A DNA stretch of 36,816 bases, taken from the NCBI GenBank assembly GCA_027006785.1, contig JALTFR010000003.1, forward strand, positions 1 to 36,816. Direction: 5' to 3'. The notes below the pieces were generated by a model. That model was not told the DNA's origin, did no database searches, and worked only from the letters and a program-made list of their open reading frames with translations. The translations under genes and the position numbers were made by a program. This stretch comes from Thermoplasmata archaeon. GTDB lineage: Archaea > Thermoplasmatota > Thermoplasmata > WALJ01. Positions 1 through 9,955 of the stretch are shown here, in pieces (position 1 is the stretch's first letter; every line of letters begins with the position of its first letter).

Positions 1-2008
<2,008 letters not shown>

Positions 2009-2158
2009 GCAGTCGACTCGACGCACGTCCAGATTGCGTATGACTGACAGTCATTGCTCGCATGATTTTTCTATCGAGCTCTGTCCTTCCCCGGCGAGTT
2101 TTCGCCTCGACGGGTGCACTTTACACCGTTTTTAATCACCGTTGCCGGTGCGTAGTTC
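2009..2158 (-). other. 23S rRNA precursor leader with three hairpins
   Basis: This is the predicted transcribed leader between the rRNA promoter and the mature 5' end. Read on the minus strand it holds three compact inverted repeats: CACCG-GCAA-CGGTG with a GNRA-type tetraloop (2137-2150), GGCGA-aaac-TCGCC (2093-2106), and TGACT-gtc-AGTCA (2041-2053). Such structures fit pre-rRNA folding or processing. The usual processing stem that pairs the 5' and 3' flanks of 23S cannot be judged because the 3' flank is outside the window. No protein gene is supported here. Confidence 0.5.
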
Positions 2159-2177
2159 CCGCTAAAACCAGAGGGTG

Positions 2178-2189
2178 TATATATACTTT
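2178..2189 (-). promoter_or_regulatory. 23S rRNA promoter (TATA box) inside an 8-bp inverted repeat
   Basis: Minus-strand AAAGTATATATA is a strong archaeal TATA box and predicts transcription starting near 2158. It is flanked by a perfect inverted repeat, AGAGGGTG at 2170-2177 and CACCCTCT at 2199-2206, whose right arm abuts the TATA box of the divergent permease gene. The repeat could be an operator or a coincidence. Confidence 0.65.
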
Positions 2190-2205
2190 GAGGACAGGCA
2201 CCCTC

Positions 2206-2214
2206 TTTATATTT
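2206..2214 (+). promoter_or_regulatory. TATA box of the TauE-like permease gene
   Basis: TTTATATTT is centred about 25 nt upstream of the ATG at 2234, which predicts a leaderless transcript. It is divergent from, and within about 30 bp of, the 23S rRNA TATA box. Confidence 0.5.
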
Positions 2215-2233
2215 CATCACATTAAGGCGGGTG

Positions 2234-2968
2234 ATGCTCACTTACATCATCCTGCTTATAATCCTTGCGCTCTCAGTGGCTATCATTGCACCCATGGTAG
2301 GAATAGGTGGTGCTCTCATTCTGGTTCCAGCACTCATACTGGTATTTCATATGGAGCCTTTGCAGGCAGTCGGGCTCGGCGCGGTGACGAGTGCATTCGT
2401 TGCGGGGTTTTCCACATTTTTCAACAAAAAATACGGAAACATAAGCAGAAAAGAAGGCATCTATCTTGGAATCGGCGCAGTTCCTGGCGCTTTCCTCGGT
2501 GCACTTATGACATCATGGGTCCCTGTAAAAACCATCATGCTCTTTCTTTCGGTCTTCATGCTCTTCTCTTCAGTGCTTATTCTTTCAAAGATAAAGGCTG
2601 AAATATGGGTCTCGCTCTATCTCCTTCCGATAATAGGTCTTTTAGTGGGCGTTACTGCAGGTATGCTGGGTATAAGTGGAGGCATAATATATGTGCCCAT
2701 ACTGATTCTCATCGGTCTTCCTCCAAAAAATGCCGTGGCAACATCCTCCTTCGTCGTGCTGTTCAAAGCGAGCACGGCCGCACTGACCCATGCCGCACTG
2801 GGCCATGTCAACGGATACTTCACCGTTCTCATCCTTGTATGCGCCCTCCCCGGAACCTATATAGGAACGAAGCTCACCAACAATATCAATGAAAAATACC
2901 TGAAATACATCGTATCGGGGTTCCTTATTCTCATGGCATTTCGACTCATGCTTCTCTCAATCGGATAG
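2234..2968 (+). CDS. TauE/SafE-family (DUF81) membrane permease
   Basis: A 244-residue polytopic membrane protein of the TauE/SafE family, which exports or imports sulfite, sulfoacetate or other small anions. The substrate here cannot be told from sequence. The family's two internal repeats are visible, each with a glycine-rich start: MVGIGGALILVPALIL near residue 18 and AGMLGISGGIIYVPILILIG near residue 140, with about eight hydrophobic segments. GTG at 2231 directly precedes ATG at 2234; the ATG is preferred because the TATA box is 25 nt upstream and there is no Shine-Dalgarno. It is transcribed alone, divergently from 23S rRNA. Confidence 0.85.
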   Translation: MLTYIILLIILALSVAIIAPMVGIGGALILVPALILVFHMEPLQAVGLGAVTSAFVAGFSTFFNKKYGNISRKEGIYLGIGAVPGAFLGALMTSWVPVKTIMLFLSVFMLFSSVLILSKIKAEIWVSLYLLPIIGLLVGVTAGMLGISGGIIYVPILILIGLPPKNAVATSSFVVLFKASTAALTHAALGHVNGYFTVLILVCALPGTYIGTKLTNNINEKYLKYIVSGFLILMAFRLMLLSIG

Positions 2969-2982
2969 ACATTCCTGAAAAA

Positions 2983-2990
2983 CCTTTAAG
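2983..2990 (+). promoter_or_regulatory. TATA box of the malic enzyme gene
   Basis: CCTTTAAG lies directly after the permease stop and predicts a start near 3012. That gives a leader of about 15 nt containing AAGGTGAT, complementary to the archaeal 16S 3' end (ATCACCTCC). Confidence 0.5.
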
Positions 2991-3026
2991 TCATGTTGAT
3001 ACTTCCGCAACAACAAAGGTGATTTG

Positions 3027-4391
3027 ATGTCCGAAGAAAGGAAACCAACCGTTGAAGAGCTGAAAAAAAAGGCTGACTGGCCGAATAAAGTTGCTCCGGG
3101 AAGACACAGATTCTATGGTGGGAAGCTGGAAACACTGCCGAAATGCTCCATAAAGAGCTTCGACGACTTCGGCATATGGTACACTCCGGGAGTGGCTGCA
3201 CCGTGCAGGGAGATACATGCCGACCCTGAAAAGGTGTATGAATACACGAACAAGGGGAATCTCGTTGCAGTGATAAGCGACGGAACAAGGGTTCTCGGGC
3301 TGGGCGATATTGGCCCTCTGGCCGGATACCCTGTTATGGAAGGCAAGTCCATACTCTTCAAATACCTCGGAGGCGTTGATTCTGTGCCGATAATGCTCGA
3401 TACAAAGGATCCGGATAAGTTCATAGAGACCGTGAAGATACTGGAGCCAAGTTTCGGAGGAGTTAATCTGGAGGATATATCCAATCCCAAGTGCTTCTAC
3501 ATACTGGACAGGCTCAGAGAGGAGATGAACATACCTGTGTGGCACGACGACCAGCAGGGAACGGCATCGGTTGAACTGGCAGGCACTATCAACGCCCTGA
3601 AAATAGTGGGAAAGAGGATGGAAGATGCAAAGTTCGCCATAATCGGTACGGGTGCTGCAAACATCGCATTCGTACGCATACTTATCTCTGCCGGCGTACC
3701 TCCGAAGCATATAGTCATGGTGGACAGCAAGGGCACCCTTCACCCGGGAAGGAAGGACCTTGAAGATAAGAAAGAATCCAATCCATACAAATGGCATTAT
3801 GCACAGATAACAAACGGTGAAGGCATCGTGGGCGGCATAAAAGAGGCGCTGAAAGGAGCAGACATAATGGTCTCCGCTTCAAAGTCCGAACCCGGAACCA
3901 TAAAGAAAGAGTGGGTGGCAGGAATGGCAGACGATGCCATAGTGTTCGCAGTTGCCAACCCTCTGCCTGAGATTTGGCCCTGGGATGCCAAAGAGGCAGG
4001 GGCGAAGATAATAGGCACTGGAAGGAGTGACTTCCCGAATCAGGTGAACAACTCCCTAGGCTTCCCCGGAATCTTCAGGGGAACTCTGGATGTAAGGGCC
4101 AAGACAATCACGGACGGAATGGCCATCGCCGCTGCATACGAGCTTGCTAAGGTAGCCGAGGAGAAGGGGCTCAGCCCGGACTACATCATACCCAACATGG
4201 ACCAGTGGGAGGTCTTTCCGAGAGAGGCCACCGCAGTTGGTATGAAAGCCATAGAGGAAGGGGTCGCCCGCAGGAAACTGAGCAGGGACGAACTCTACGA
4301 GATGGCGGCAGAGAGGATAAAGAAGACCCGCGAGAAGGTCAAACACCTGATGGAAGTCGGTTACATACCTGAACTTCCAGAAGGGATGTAA
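3027..4391 (+). CDS. NAD(P)-dependent malic enzyme
   Basis: Oxidatively decarboxylates malate to pyruvate with reduction of NAD(P)+, linking the TCA cycle (sucCD is 7 kb away) with pyruvate metabolism. The 454 residues match the short prokaryotic MaeB-type core without a phosphotransacetylase extension. Visible motifs are YTPGVAAPC near residue 51, SDGTRVLGLGDIG near residue 84, WHDDQQGTASVELAGTINAL near residue 172, the Rossmann motif IIGTGAANIA near residue 206, and GTGRSDFPNQVNNSLGFPGI near residue 330. The common HDDQHGTA motif reads HDDQQGTA here. An upstream TTG at 3024 is possible, but ATG 3027 has the better-placed Shine-Dalgarno (AAGGTGAT). Monocistronic: the next gene has its own TATA box. 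Confidence 0.93.
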   Translation: MSEERKPTVEELKKKADWPNKVAPGRHRFYGGKLETLPKCSIKSFDDFGIWYTPGVAAPCREIHADPEKVYEYTNKGNLVAVISDGTRVLGLGDIGPLAGYPVMEGKSILFKYLGGVDSVPIMLDTKDPDKFIETVKILEPSFGGVNLEDISNPKCFYILDRLREEMNIPVWHDDQQGTASVELAGTINALKIVGKRMEDAKFAIIGTGAANIAFVRILISAGVPPKHIVMVDSKGTLHPGRKDLEDKKESNPYKWHYAQITNGEGIVGGIKEALKGADIMVSASKSEPGTIKKEWVAGMADDAIVFAVANPLPEIWPWDAKEAGAKIIGTGRSDFPNQVNNSLGFPGIFRGTLDVRAKTITDGMAIAAAYELAKVAEEKGLSPDYIIPNMDQWEVFPREATAVGMKAIEEGVARRKLSRDELYEMAAERIKKTREKVKHLMEVGYIPELPEGM

Positions 4392-4393
4392 AA

Positions 4394-4403
4394 CCTTTAA
4401 TAA
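4394..4403 (+). promoter_or_regulatory. TATA box of radB
   Basis: CCTTTAATAA begins 3 nt after the malic enzyme stop and is centred 26 nt upstream of the radB ATG, which predicts leaderless initiation. A pyrimidine-rich tract (4408-4424) lies between and may also help terminate the upstream transcript. Confidence 0.55.
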
Positions 4404-4425
4404 CAATCCCTTTTCTTTTCTTTCG

Positions 4426-5112
4426 ATGCTTGAACACATACCTACCGGTTTTCCTCCTCTGGATGGAATTCTCGGAGGCGGACTTGATTCGGAAACAATA
4501 ACCGAGGTCTACGGAGAGGCAGGAAGCGGGAAGACGAACATGGCCATGATGCTTACCCGCTCTGTTGTTCAGGGTGGAAAAAAAGCAGTGTATATAGATA
4601 CGGAAGGTATAAGCGTAGAGCGCCTCAGGCAGATATGCGGGAAGGACTTTGAGTGGATGATAGAGGAGATGATGATAAGACATGTATATACCCTGGCTGA
4701 GCAGGAAAGGGCAGTTGAAAGGGCGGTCAGCGCTGCAGAGACAGGCAAGGTCGGAATCATTGTGGTCGATTCCATGACCGGGCTTTACCGCCTTGACATA
4801 GGCACCGACATGGAGAGCGGAAGCATGCGCTCCCTGACAAAACAGATGATCAACCTTCTCAATGCAGCCAGAAAAAACGAGATTGCCGTTCTTATAACGA
4901 ATCAGGTCTATACCGACAGGCAGAGGGGAGAGTACAGGCCTATGGGGGGCCATGTGGTTGACCACTATGCTAAGACCATAATCCGACTTGATAAGCTCAG
5001 GGATGGTAAAAGGCGGGCTGTGATCCTCAAGCACAGGTCTGTACCCGAAGGAAGGTATGCGGAGTTCAGGATAGTTGAGGACGGATTCGGGCCTGTGGAT
5101 GGGAAATCTTAA
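4426..5112 (+). CDS. radB: DNA repair and recombination protein RadB
   Basis: Euryarchaeal RadA/RecA paralogue, an accessory of homologous recombination made of the core ATPase domain only. It opens with IPTGFPPLDGILGGGL, the typical RadB/KaiC start, followed by Walker A GEAGSGKT (about residues 29-36) and Walker B VGIIVVDSMTGLYRLD near residue 108. The L2-like region has ITNQVYTD. At 228 residues it has the usual RadB length and lacks the N-terminal helix-hairpin-helix domain of RadA. The ATG is taken because a TATA box sits 26 nt upstream. Its stop overlaps the TATA box of the next gene. Confidence 0.9.
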   Translation: MLEHIPTGFPPLDGILGGGLDSETITEVYGEAGSGKTNMAMMLTRSVVQGGKKAVYIDTEGISVERLRQICGKDFEWMIEEMMIRHVYTLAEQERAVERAVSAAETGKVGIIVVDSMTGLYRLDIGTDMESGSMRSLTKQMINLLNAARKNEIAVLITNQVYTDRQRGEYRPMGGHVVDHYAKTIIRLDKLRDGKRRAVILKHRSVPEGRYAEFRIVEDGFGPVDGKS

Positions 5113-5117
5113 AATAT
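5108..5117 (+). promoter_or_regulatory. TATA box of the HD-domain gene
   Basis: CTTAAAATAT overlaps the radB stop codon and is centred 25 nt before the ATG at 5137, which predicts a leaderless message. Confidence 0.5.
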
Positions 5118-5136
5118 CCTCTGAAAATCCATTTCC

Positions 5137-5649
5137 ATGTACAGAGAAAAGATTCTGGAGGCATTTCCGGAGATAATGAACATAAAGGACGATGAGCTCA
5201 GGGATAAGGTGGTGAAGACCTGGGAGATGGCCATGGAGCGCGGTGGATGGACGGACCTGAAAGGGATCCCATACACACTTGTGATAGAAACAAACAGGGA
5301 GTTCGTGGAGCACACGAAGATGGTTACCAGGACGGCAATAGGTGCCGCCGAGGCAAGGGGCGACCTTGACATTGACCTGGTCATCGCGGCGGCGCTCCTC
5401 CACGATGTTGGAAAACTTCTGGAGTTCACGGTGAAGGATGGAAAGGTCGTGAAGAGCGACTATGGTAAGATGATAAGGCACCCGGTTTCCGGTGCCATTC
5501 TCGCATCTGAAGCCGGGCTTCCCGACGAGGTCGTCCATGCGATAGTCGCACACTCCAAGGAAGGAGAGGCCGTAAAGAGAACGCCGCTGGCCGTCCTGAT
5601 ACACCATGCGGACTTCATAGACTTCGAGATTGACAAGGCGAGAAAGTGA
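5137..5649 (+). CDS. HD-domain metal-dependent phosphohydrolase
   Basis: A 170-residue HD-superfamily protein. The metal-binding pattern is visible: H near residue 55 (VEHTKMV), the HD pair in AAALLHDVGKLLEF near residue 89, HP in IRHPVSGA near residue 112, and H residues in AIVAHSKEG and LIHHADFIDFE. HD proteins hydrolyse phosphate esters, often of nucleotides; the substrate here is unknown. The ATG has a TATA box 25 nt upstream. It overlaps the following tRNA thiolase gene by 4 bp (GTGA), so the two are probably translated together, which hints at a nucleotide- or RNA-related role but does not prove it. Confidence 0.85.
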   Translation: MYREKILEAFPEIMNIKDDELRDKVVKTWEMAMERGGWTDLKGIPYTLVIETNREFVEHTKMVTRTAIGAAEARGDLDIDLVIAAALLHDVGKLLEFTVKDGKVVKSDYGKMIRHPVSGAILASEAGLPDEVVHAIVAHSKEGEAVKRTPLAVLIHHADFIDFEIDKARK

Positions 5650-6575
5650 GGTGCTCTGCCTGTTCAAGGGACGCCGTCATATTCATACCCTACAGCGGAC
5701 GCTATCTATGTGAAAGACACTTCATGGAATTCTTCGAGAAGAGGGTAAGGGCGGAGTTCAGGAAGCAGGCGGATATAAGGAAGGGCTCGAAGATAGCGGT
5801 GGCGGTATCGGGAGGAAAGGACAGCGTGACCACAATGCATCTCACGGCCGAGATAATGCTTCCCAGAGGTGTTGAGGTCGAGGCGATAAGCGTTGATGAG
5901 GGTGTGCCTGGATACCGTGAGCTTTCCATCGAAAAGGCGAAGAAGGAGGCCGAGAAGGCCAGAATAACCCACCACATCGCATCCTTCAAGGATATGTTCG
6001 GAGTGACAACCACGGAGATCGCAATGATGGAGAGAGAGAAGAGCCCGTGCTCGTACTGCGGTGTTCTCAGAAGGCAGGCGCTCAACCTTAAAGCGAAGGA
6101 GATAGGGGCAGACTTCCTTGCAACAGGCCTGAACCTGGATGATACGGCCCAGTCAATACTGATGAACTTCACGAAAGGGGATGTGGAAAGGCTTGCGAGA
6201 CTGGGGCCTCATAAACAGGTCCAGCCCGGGTTGATACCCCGCATACAGCCGCTCCGCTCGATACCCGAGAGGGAGATATTCCTCTACGCATCACTTCGAG
6301 GCTTCTCATTCCATGAATCCAGATGCCCGCACGCCGGAGAGGCCCTGAGGAACGAGTACAGGGCCATCATCAACGACCTTGAGGAGAGGCATCCGGGAAC
6401 AAGGCATTCCATAATTAACAGCTACGATGCGATAAAGCCGGCGCTGGAGATGACCTTTAAGCCTGCAAAGCTTAATAGGTGCGAGAGGTGCGGAGAGCCC
6501 ACGCCCGGAAGATTATGTATGGCGTGCAGGATGCTTGAGGAAATAAAGAAAAAGAGAAATGCCAGAGAAAAGTAA
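5646..6575 (+). CDS. tRNA thiolation protein, NcsA/Ncs6 (CTU1) family
   Basis: PP-loop ATP pyrophosphatase that activates tRNA uridine (or cytidine) for 2-thiolation. A zinc-binding N terminus (CSAC near residues 3-6, then CERH near residue 24) is followed by the PP-loop AVAVSGGKDSVTTMHL near residue 53. A central CSYC, FLATGLNLDDTAQSILMNF near residue 159, and a C-terminal zinc knuckle CERCGEPTPGRLCMAC near residue 284 complete the family layout at 309 residues. Archaeal homologues make 2-thiouridine at tRNA position 34. The TtcA-type 2-thiocytidine enzyme is the alternative, but the paired zinc fingers favour Ncs6/CTU1. The GTG start overlaps the upstream stop by 4 bp. Confidence 0.85.
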   Translation: MRCSACSRDAVIFIPYSGRYLCERHFMEFFEKRVRAEFRKQADIRKGSKIAVAVSGGKDSVTTMHLTAEIMLPRGVEVEAISVDEGVPGYRELSIEKAKKEAEKARITHHIASFKDMFGVTTTEIAMMEREKSPCSYCGVLRRQALNLKAKEIGADFLATGLNLDDTAQSILMNFTKGDVERLARLGPHKQVQPGLIPRIQPLRSIPEREIFLYASLRGFSFHESRCPHAGEALRNEYRAIINDLEERHPGTRHSIINSYDAIKPALEMTFKPAKLNRCERCGEPTPGRLCMACRMLEEIKKKRNAREK

Positions 6576-6582
6576 TATAGTA
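6573..6582 (+). promoter_or_regulatory. TATA-like box of the TPR gene
   Basis: TAATATAGTA overlaps the preceding stop codon and is centred about 24 nt before the ATG at 6601, in line with leaderless initiation. Confidence 0.4.
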
Positions 6583-6600
6583 TTGCAGGATTGAAGGCCG

Positions 6601-8598
6601 ATGAACGAGATAGATTCCGTCCTGTCTGAGGGAGACGCCCTGTTTGAGAGAGGAGAGTATACAGATGCACTTGAAAAGTACAGGATGGCCATATCTCTGG
6701 ACCCGTCCCTTGAGGTCGCACACAACAATGCCGGTGTCTGCCTTGAGACTATGGGCAATTACGAAGAGGCAATAGAAGAATACAGGAAAGCCATCTCTAT
6801 AAACCCGAGATACGAGATGGCATGGTTCAATCTTGGAAATTCCCTTTTTGCAACCGGACACAGAAAGGAGGCCATGGAAGCCTATGAAAGAGCCGTTGAG
6901 ATAAACCCGGATTACCTGGAGGCTCATGTGGCCAAATGCTCTGTTCTTCTATCCATGAAGAGAAAAAGGGCCGCTCTGTCCTACTGCGAAGACGTTGTTG
7001 AAGGTCATGAAAGCCCTGATTATCTCGAGGCAAAGGCATATGTACTTCAGGAGCTTGGAAAATACGAAGATGCACTGAAGACCATAGAGTATGCGCTCTC
7101 TTGGGGGCCTTCTGCAGAACTGCACAATGCACGGGGCAATGTTCTGGTCCTCATGGAAAGATTCGAGGAGGCCGTTGAGAGCTATAACCTCGCACTTGAA
7201 CTTGATCCGAATAATGAAGAATACTGGAATAACAAAGGATACGCCTTCTTCATGATAGGGCTGTACGAAGAGGCAATAGAATGCTACGAAAAAGCCCTGA
7301 TGTTGAATCCGAGATACAAACCTGCATGGTATAACAAGGCCTATGCGCTACACGCCATGGGAAGACTGGAAGAAGCCGTGGAGTTCTACAGAGAAGCTTT
7401 GAAGTACGACCAGTACGACGAGGTACTCTGGAACAATATAGGGAATGCGCTCTATAATCTGGGGAAATACGAGGAGAGCATACCATATTTCGTTAAGTCC
7501 GTCGAGGTGAACCCGAACTATGAGATTGCGTGGAACAACATAGGGAATGCATTGGACCGCATGGGAAGGCATGAAGAAGCTATTGAATATCACGATAAAG
7601 CTCTCTCCATAAACAAAAAATTCGACTACGCACTATATGCAAAAGGCTATGCCCTGGCAAGATCCGGAAATCCGGAAGAAGGGCTGGAATGGATAGAACG
7701 CTCTCTTTCAATAAACCCGAGATATGATCATGCATGGTTCGCGAAGGGACATACACTTGAGATGCTGGGGGAATTGAATTACGCAATAGAAGCCCTCTCA
7801 AAAGCCGTGGAACTGAACCCGGATTATCCTGAGGCATGGGAGAAACTCTCCGAGATATACCGTGAACTTGAACGTGATCAATGGGCGGAATTCTGCGAGT
7901 TGAGGGTCATTGACTCGTACAGAAACCTGCTTAGATACGACCCTATGGACTTTCAGATGAGGGTGGAAGAGATAGAATATCTCATGAAAAAGGAGCAATA
8001 TGAGGAAGTGGTGGAGCGGTGCGATGAGTGGATGATAATAAGGCCACTTGATAAAAGGCCGTGGAAGGCCATGATAGATGCATTGCTCGAGCTTTCAAAG
8101 GGTAAAGATGCCCTTGTATATATGAGGCGTGCCGAGAACAATGGCATGAAAATCGATAATATCAGAAAAGCCCGTATATTCCTTGCGATGGAAAAACCCG
8201 AAGAGGCACTCAAGGCCCTTGAAGCTCATGAAGGCGGAGGCTTCTGGAGAGCCAGAGCATACTATGAGCTTGAAAGATATCCGGAGGCCCTGAAAGAGGT
8301 GGATGCTGCAGAGCCCTCGATTGAAAAATGGATACTTCAGGGACGCATACTCGAGGCACTCGGAAGATATCAGGATGCTAGAATGGCATACGAAAATGCG
8401 AACATATACGAGGAGACATCGACAGCATGGGCTGGAATAGCCAGATGTAGACGGGCTGCCGCCCAGATAAAAAAAGCAAAGAAGGCCCTTGAAATAGCTC
8501 TTGCGGTTAATCCCGAGGACGATGAGGCTTGGTTCCTTCTCATGGAACTTGAAGGGAATGAATCTCCCACGGAAATAGGGGAAAGAGCATCTCCGTGA
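6601..8598 (+). CDS. Tetratricopeptide-repeat protein
   Basis: A 665-residue protein built almost wholly of TPR units, a protein-protein interaction scaffold. At least twelve clean 34-residue repeats can be read between residues 5 and 420; typical units are GNYEEAIEEYRKAISINPRY and NLGKYEESIPYFVKSVEVNP. Residues 430-640 hold weaker, degenerate repeats, and one more clear unit sits near residue 625. No signal peptide, membrane segment or enzymatic domain is seen, so it is probably cytoplasmic. Partners cannot be inferred. Its 3' end overlaps the convergent CCA-adding enzyme gene by 59 bp. Similar multi-TPR proteins are common in methanogens and Thermoplasmatota. Confidence 0.88.
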   Translation: MNEIDSVLSEGDALFERGEYTDALEKYRMAISLDPSLEVAHNNAGVCLETMGNYEEAIEEYRKAISINPRYEMAWFNLGNSLFATGHRKEAMEAYERAVEINPDYLEAHVAKCSVLLSMKRKRAALSYCEDVVEGHESPDYLEAKAYVLQELGKYEDALKTIEYALSWGPSAELHNARGNVLVLMERFEEAVESYNLALELDPNNEEYWNNKGYAFFMIGLYEEAIECYEKALMLNPRYKPAWYNKAYALHAMGRLEEAVEFYREALKYDQYDEVLWNNIGNALYNLGKYEESIPYFVKSVEVNPNYEIAWNNIGNALDRMGRHEEAIEYHDKALSINKKFDYALYAKGYALARSGNPEEGLEWIERSLSINPRYDHAWFAKGHTLEMLGELNYAIEALSKAVELNPDYPEAWEKLSEIYRELERDQWAEFCELRVIDSYRNLLRYDPMDFQMRVEEIEYLMKKEQYEEVVERCDEWMIIRPLDKRPWKAMIDALLELSKGKDALVYMRRAENNGMKIDNIRKARIFLAMEKPEEALKALEAHEGGGFWRARAYYELERYPEALKEVDAAEPSIEKWILQGRILEALGRYQDARMAYENANIYEETSTAWAGIARCRRAAAQIKKAKKALEIALAVNPEDDEAWFLLMELEGNESPTEIGERASP

Positions 8599-9883
8599 GA
8601 GGAAGGGCATGGCTCGATGTGAGTTCCTTCAGAGATAGGATTTTGAAGCCCTGCTTTGCCGAGTCGCTCAGGTCCTTTCCGAGATTGTGCTCCGTAATGG
8701 TCGCCTTAAGGTATTCTTCGGGAGTTATATGCTCCCTTTCTATGTATGCGACCCATCTGCCCGAGTCTATCTTCATCGGATATCCCTCCCATTTCTCCCT
8801 GAACCTCGGGCTGTTCTCGTTCCAGACAGGAGGCCCGAAGTGGCGCTTCACTGCCGGCAAGCGCCCTATTTCAAGCTCGAATATGTAGAGTATCTCCGAA
8901 CCATATGCACGGTATTTTGAATCTATGACATTGAAGCCCATATCGTTGAGCCTCTGGGAAAGCGTCCTCCTTCCCTTCTTTATCTGCGGGAAAAGGACAT
9001 CGGGCACAAGGTCCGGCCTGGGTATCGAGACGCCGAATATGTGCGTACCTCTGCGCTCCACCTCAGCCATTATTTCATCCCGCTCCTTCGCCTTCCTTTC
9101 CTTCGGGAAGAAGAACTGCATTCCCGGTCCTTTCAGGTACTCTGATGCGGCGTATATGAACAGGGCATAGGTCTCGGGGGAGAGCGCGGATGCCACATTC
9201 CTCTTCGGGTCAACGGGGTCAATGAAGATGAGGGGCGTATCGAACCTGTTCCCTGCATCGTTGCCAAGGTGCAGCCTCGTGCCTCTCTTCCATGACCGCG
9301 CTCCCCTGAGAACCTCGATGAATGAGCCGTAATATATTGTCAGCAGTTCCACGAGATATCCTGAGAAGCCCTCTATCTCCGCCTCGGCCCCATAGGTGCC
9401 TACTCCTTTCATGAACGCCTTGAGAAGCCTTGCCTCGTCCCTCTGCCCCTCGCTCATGTTCTCCATCACATACTTCGTGTGGAATGGTGTCCGGTCCACG
9501 GCGCTCATCTTATGCGAGCCATCGGTTATGTGATAGCACGGCACCACATCCACCTCATATCCTTTGAATGTGCCGTGTATGTACGGATGCTCGGCATAGT
9601 TCTCCCTTCCGTCGGGCACGAGCCTCTTTCCTATCTCAAGGCCCTTCTTCTCCAGTTCCTCCCTTGGAGTTTCCACAGGGAACATGATGAATATATCGAG
9701 GTCAGGGTCCTTCAGGAAGGTGCCCTTGGCCACGGAGCCGACTATGGTTGGCTCTGCCTTCAATCCCATCTCAGATATCACTGCCCTGGCCCTTTCCACA
9801 AGTTCCTGCGCCGCCTCCTTTATCTTTCTTTCCTCTTCTGGCGTGGGCTTTATCTTCCGGAGCACCTCTTCCTCGATATCCAT
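8540..9883 (-). CDS. cca: CCA-adding enzyme, archaeal class I tRNA nucleotidyltransferase
   Basis: Adds or repairs the 3' CCA of tRNAs; the tRNA-Leu gene in this window does not encode CCA, so the enzyme is needed. The nucleotidyltransferase core has VGSVAKGTFLKDPDLDIFIM near residue 37 (GS motif plus DxD carboxylates) and the third carboxylate in YEVDVVPCYH near residue 100. The archaeal tRNA-binding segments VDRTPFHTKYV and IDPVDPKRNVASALS follow. At 447 residues it has the normal length. The frame stays open upstream to 10126, but that extension has no homology and would overlap the divergent RDD gene. ATG 9883 has a TATA box 24 nt upstream, so leaderless initiation is likely. Confidence 0.93.
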   Translation of the reverse strand: MDIEEEVLRKIKPTPEEERKIKEAAQELVERARAVISEMGLKAEPTIVGSVAKGTFLKDPDLDIFIMFPVETPREELEKKGLEIGKRLVPDGRENYAEHPYIHGTFKGYEVDVVPCYHITDGSHKMSAVDRTPFHTKYVMENMSEGQRDEARLLKAFMKGVGTYGAEAEIEGFSGYLVELLTIYYGSFIEVLRGARSWKRGTRLHLGNDAGNRFDTPLIFIDPVDPKRNVASALSPETYALFIYAASEYLKGPGMQFFFPKERKAKERDEIMAEVERRGTHIFGVSIPRPDLVPDVLFPQIKKGRRTLSQRLNDMGFNVIDSKYRAYGSEILYIFELEIGRLPAVKRHFGPPVWNENSPRFREKWEGYPMKIDSGRWVAYIEREHITPEEYLKATITEHNLGKDLSDSAKQGFKILSLKELTSSHALPLTEMLFPLFPWEIHSLQVP

Positions 9884-9901
9884 GAGAGGCCATAGGAAGG
9901 G

Positions 9902-9912
9902 GATTAAAAAGC
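9902..9912 (-). promoter_or_regulatory. TATA box of cca
   Basis: Minus-strand GCTTTTTAATC is centred 24 nt upstream of ATG 9883. It lies back to back with the RDD gene promoter in a 72-bp divergent region. Confidence 0.5.
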
Positions 9913-9923
9913 TTTCATGCGAT

Positions 9924-9935
9924 ACCTTTTTTATG
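9924..9935 (+). promoter_or_regulatory. TATA box of the RDD/exchanger operon
   Basis: ACCTTTTTTATG is centred about 26 nt before ATG 9956, which predicts a leaderless first gene. Confidence 0.45.
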
Positions 9936-9955
9936 CGCAATGCCATCGGGGTGTC

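Noticed and set aside
2062-2601. A 179-residue plus-strand frame starting in the rRNA leader
   Set aside because: It overlaps the leader, promoter and first half of the TauE-like gene in another frame; low-complexity Cys/His-rich product with no family features.
2991-3797. A 268-residue minus-strand frame antisense to malic enzyme
   Set aside because: Shadow of a strongly coding plus-strand gene; no promoter, no homology, atypical composition.
4339-5667. A 442-residue minus-strand frame antisense to radB and the HD gene
   Set aside because: Long but fully opposite two well-supported genes with their own promoters; the product looks random (rich in His, Tyr, Pro).
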